From: Hyphomicrobiales bacterium
GTDB taxonomy: Bacteria > Pseudomonadota > Alphaproteobacteria > Rhizobiales > Xanthobacteraceae
DNA length: 8,937 bases
Assembly: GCA_026400425.1 (NCBI GenBank)
Contig: JAPLPC010000420.1
Coordinates: forward strand, 9,361-18,297
Direction of reading: 5' to 3'
Of the stretch, positions 6,810 to 8,937 are shown piece after piece. The translations under genes and the position numbers were made by a program. The notes under the pieces were generated by a model, which saw nothing but the letters and a program-made list of their open reading frames with translations, had not been told where the DNA came from and made no database searches. Each line of letters begins with the position of its first letter. Position 1 is the stretch's first letter.

Positions 6810-6825
6810 CGCCACAATTGTGGCG
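6810..6825. promoter_or_regulatory. Perfect 16-bp palindrome upstream of the gnnA-like gene (candidate operator)
   Basis: CGCCACAATTGTGGCG is fully self-complementary with no spacer and lies 56 bases before ATG 6882, in the 166-bp gap after galE. A gapless palindrome is a poor RNA hairpin, so a dimeric DNA-binding regulator is the more natural reading. No clear -35/-10 can be assigned around it. I do not recognise the motif as the site of a known regulator. Confidence 0.45.
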
Positions 6826-6881
6826 TCATGTTAGGACACCCGCACACGCGCTGGGATCCGTGTGATTGATGGGATAAGAGC

Positions 6882-7907
6882 ATGGTGGTTTCGAGGGGTT
6901 CCAAGGCTGGCGCAGATCAGGCGCGCTTACTGCGCGTCGGCGTGGTCGGTGCCGGCATCATGGGGACGAATCACGGCCGCGTCCTGGCCGGTTTGCCGGG
7001 CATCGAGATGGTCGGCATTGTCGATCCGCTGGCTGAGCACCGTACCCGCGCCGAGCAGCATGTCGGCTGTAAAACTTTTGCCGATCTCGACGCACTGTTT
7101 GCCGCCGGTGTCGATGCGGCGGTGATCGCGGCGCCGACTCATCTCCACCATGAAGTCGCGCTCACCTGTATCGCCAAAGGCATTCACGTGCTGGTCGAAA
7201 AGCCGGTGGCCTCGACGGTGGAAGAGGGCCGCGAGATCGTCGCCGCTGCCAAGGCGGCGGGTGTTACGCTGATGATCGGTCATGTCGAGCGCTTCAATCC
7301 GGCAGTGGCGGCGGTGAAGAAGGCGATCGCAGGCGAGGATATCCTGTCCATCGGCATCACCCGCGTCGGTCCGTTTCCGCCGCGCATGTCCAATGTCGGC
7401 GTGGTCATCGATCTCGCCGTGCATGATATCGATCTGATCCGCTGGTTCACCGAAAGCGACATCGTCGAAGTGCAGCCGCAGCTCGCTTCCGCCATCGCCG
7501 AGCGCGAAGACATTGCGTTGCTGCAGTTCCGCACCGCGTCGGGCGTGCTCGCCCATATCAACACCAACTGGCTGACGCCGTTCAAGGCGCGCACCGTGAC
7601 GGTGGCGACACGCGGCAAATATGTGACCGGCGATCTGCTCACGCGTCAGGTGACCGAGTGTTTCGGTTTCAAGACCGACGGCAGCTATTCCATGCGCCAT
7701 CTCCCGGTCGGCCAGGACGAGCCGCTGCGTGCCGAACTCACCGCTTTCCTCGATGCCGTGCGCACCGGCGGCGTGCCCGCGGTGACAGGCGAGGAGGGCG
7801 TCGCGTCGCTGGAAATCGCGATCCAATGCCTCGAAGCGCCCAAGACCAAGGCTGCAACCAGTGCCGCGTCGGCACCGCGCGCCACGCCGCGCAAGGTCGT
7901 CGGCTGA
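6882..7907 (+). CDS. gnnA: Gfo/Idh/MocA oxidoreductase, probable UDP-N-acetylglucosamine 3-dehydrogenase
   Basis: This is a 341-aa cytoplasmic NAD-dependent dehydrogenase. Seen: Rossmann motif GAGIMGTNHGRVL (23-35), EKP with the catalytic Lys (106-108), HVERFNP (134-140), DLAVHDIDLIRWF (177-189) with the expected catalytic His/Asp, and NWLTPFKAR (229-237). The GxGxMGxNHxRV start and NWLTPxK motif match GnnA and the archaeal UDP-GlcNAc 3-dehydrogenases better than WbpB/WlbA, whose Rossmann motif and C-terminus differ. Inferred reaction: oxidation of the C3 hydroxyl of UDP-GlcNAc to the 3-keto sugar. The aminotransferase 67 bp downstream would then add the 3-amino group. GGGA (6871-6874) precedes ATG 6882 by 7 bases. 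The first 15 residues and the Ala/Pro/Lys-rich tail (after about 318) look like non-conserved extensions. A WlbA-like UDP-GlcNAcA 3-dehydrogenase is the main alternative. Confidence 0.8.
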   Translation: MVVSRGSKAGADQARLLRVGVVGAGIMGTNHGRVLAGLPGIEMVGIVDPLAEHRTRAEQHVGCKTFADLDALFAAGVDAAVIAAPTHLHHEVALTCIAKGIHVLVEKPVASTVEEGREIVAAAKAAGVTLMIGHVERFNPAVAAVKKAIAGEDILSIGITRVGPFPPRMSNVGVVIDLAVHDIDLIRWFTESDIVEVQPQLASAIAEREDIALLQFRTASGVLAHINTNWLTPFKARTVTVATRGKYVTGDLLTRQVTECFGFKTDGSYSMRHLPVGQDEPLRAELTAFLDAVRTGGVPAVTGEEGVASLEIAIQCLEAPKTKAATSAASAPRATPRKVVG

Positions 7908-7922
7908 TCCGCATTCATCGCC

Positions 7923-7936
7923 GCGCCTGCGGGCGC
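7923..7936 (+). other. Small tetraloop hairpin between the gnnA- and gnnB-like genes
   Basis: GCGCC, loop TGCG and GGCGC form a perfect 5-bp GC stem 15 bases after the gnnA-like stop, followed by GTGTTT. It is too short, and its T run too weak, for a confident terminator. It may be an intercistronic stabiliser or chance. The remaining 38 bases before ATG 7975 hold only a weak TAGG ribosome site. Confidence 0.25.
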
Positions 7937-7974
7937 CGTGTTTCGATTCTCGATATCCCTCTCGTAGGCTTGCA

Positions 7975-8937
7975 ATGAACCAGCACACCCCCGTTCCCTT
8001 TATCGATCTCAATGCCCAGCGGCAGCGTCTGGGTTCGTCGATCGATGACGCCGTCACCCGCGTGCTCAATCATTGCCAGTTCATCAACGGTCCGGAAGTT
8101 GCGAAGCTTGAGGCCGAACTCGCCAGCTATTGCGGCGCCAAGCATGTGATCAGCTGCGCCAGCGGCACCGATGCGCTGATGATGGTGCTGATGGCCAAGA
8201 ACATCGGCCCCGGCGATGCCGTGTTGTGTCCGTCCTTCACTTTCTGTGCGACCGGCGAAGCCGTCGCACTCGTCGGTGCATCGCCGGTGTTCGTCGAGGT
8301 CGATGACGTCACGTTCAACATCAGCGCGGAATCGGTCAAGCGTGGCGTCGTCGCCGCCAGGGCTGCAGGCCTGAAGCCCCGCGCCATCATTCCGGTCGAT
8401 CTGTTCGGCCAGCCCGCCGATCTCGATGCGATCAATGCGATCGCCGAGGCCGAGGGCATGTTCGTGCTGGAAGATGCCGCTCAGGCGTTCGGCGCAACCT
8501 ATAAAGGCAAGCGGATCGGCACCTCGGCGCTGGCCACCACCACCAGCTTCTTCCCGGCCAAGCCGCTGGGTTGCTTCGGCGATGGAGGCGCGATCTTTAC
8601 GGACAGTGACGAGCTTGCAGACACCTTGCGCAGTATCCGCATCCACGGCCAGGGCTCCGACAAATACGACAATGTCCGGCTCGGCATCACTGGTCGTCTC
8701 GACACCATCCAGGCTGCCGTGCTGCTGGAAAAGCTGAAGATCTTCGACGACGAGATCGTCGCCCGCAACAAGGTCGCTGACCGCTACGCCCGCAGCCTCG
8801 GCAATCTGGTCACGGTGCCGCGGGTGTCCGAGGGCAATACCTCGATCTGGGCCTGCTACGTGATCCGCCTGCCGAAAGGCACCGATCGCGACGCCTTCGC
8901 CAATGCGCTGAAGGCGCAGGGCGTGCCGACCGCGATC
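7975..8937 (+). CDS. gnnB: DegT/DnrJ/EryC1 PLP aminotransferase, probable UDP-3-keto-GlcNAc aminotransferase, 3'-partial
   Basis: 321 codons are open to the window edge, with no stop reached; family members are about 360-380 aa, so perhaps 50 residues are missing. Seen: PFIDLNAQR (8-16), FINGPEVAKLE (36-46), SGTDAL (63-68) for phosphate binding, PSFTFCATGEAV (86-97), EDAAQAFGA (167-175) with the PLP-ring Asp168, and FFPAKPLGCFGDGGA (192-206) with Lys196 as the Schiff-base lysine. GRLDTIQAAVL is typical of the WbpE/GnnB branch of 3-amino-transferases. It should transfer an amino group from glutamate to the 3-keto sugar made by the upstream dehydrogenase, giving UDP-GlcNAc3N. The ATG at 7975 follows a weak TAGG; no better start is seen. 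Whether the product goes to lipid A (GnnB role) or to an O-antigen diamino sugar (WbpE/WlbC role) depends on the next gene, which lies outside the window. Confidence 0.85.
   Translation, partial: MNQHTPVPFIDLNAQRQRLGSSIDDAVTRVLNHCQFINGPEVAKLEAELASYCGAKHVISCASGTDALMMVLMAKNIGPGDAVLCPSFTFCATGEAVALVGASPVFVEVDDVTFNISAESVKRGVVAARAAGLKPRAIIPVDLFGQPADLDAINAIAEAEGMFVLEDAAQAFGATYKGKRIGTSALATTTSFFPAKPLGCFGDGGAIFTDSDELADTLRSIRIHGQGSDKYDNVRLGITGRLDTIQAAVLLEKLKIFDDEIVARNKVADRYARSLGNLVTVPRVSEGNTSIWACYVIRLPKGTDRDAFANALKAQGVPTAI

Noticed and set aside
6927..8646. Minus-strand ORFs 6927-8069 and 7915-8646
   Set aside because: They are antisense to the well-supported dehydrogenase and aminotransferase genes, and their composition (RRGD, HRRDHR) is that of reverse-strand shadows.

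Overview
The window is GC-rich with strongly G/C-biased third codon positions. Its proteins resemble those of an alphaproteobacterium of the Bradyrhizobium/Rhodopseudomonas/Afipia group (Nitrobacteraceae). This placement rests on protein style and gene content as I recognise them, not on a marker gene. No tRNA, rRNA, IS element or CRISPR array was found.

The whole window is a surface-polysaccharide / sugar-nucleotide region. Left part (1-2300): the 3' portion of a FlaA1/CapD/WbpM-type membrane nucleotide-sugar dehydratase, broken by a frameshift at about 743-745. It converges, with a 19-bp overlap, on a minus-strand WecA/WbpL-type polyprenyl-phosphate sugar-1-phosphate transferase. Such a pair normally makes the first sugar of an O-antigen-like chain and loads it on undecaprenyl phosphate. 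Centre (2520-4921): a plus-strand pair, UDP-glucuronate 4-epimerase (UDP-GalA supply) and ManC-type GDP-mannose pyrophosphorylase/phosphomannose isomerase. The ManC cupin domain appears to lack a short conserved segment.

From 4949 to 5643 come a small basic minus-strand ORF (63 aa) and a small plus-strand ORF (99 aa), both unrecognised. They flank a 203-bp intergenic stretch rich in inverted repeats. GalE follows (5720-6715). Then, after a gap holding a perfect 16-bp palindrome, comes a Gfo/Idh/MocA dehydrogenase plus a DegT/DnrJ/EryC1 PLP aminotransferase that runs off the right edge. The last two look most like GnnA/GnnB, which make UDP-2,3-diamino-glucose (UDP-GlcNAc3N). In this bacterial group that sugar is the expected precursor of the diaminoglucose lipid A backbone; an O-antigen diamino sugar is the alternative.

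Together the genes supply UDP-GalA, UDP-Gal, GDP-Man and a diamino sugar nucleotide, plus lipid-linked chain initiation, for LPS or a related envelope glycan. I see no wholly new system. The points most worth checking are the two apparent deletions (dehydratase and ManC), the palindrome ahead of gnnA, and the structured small-ORF region.
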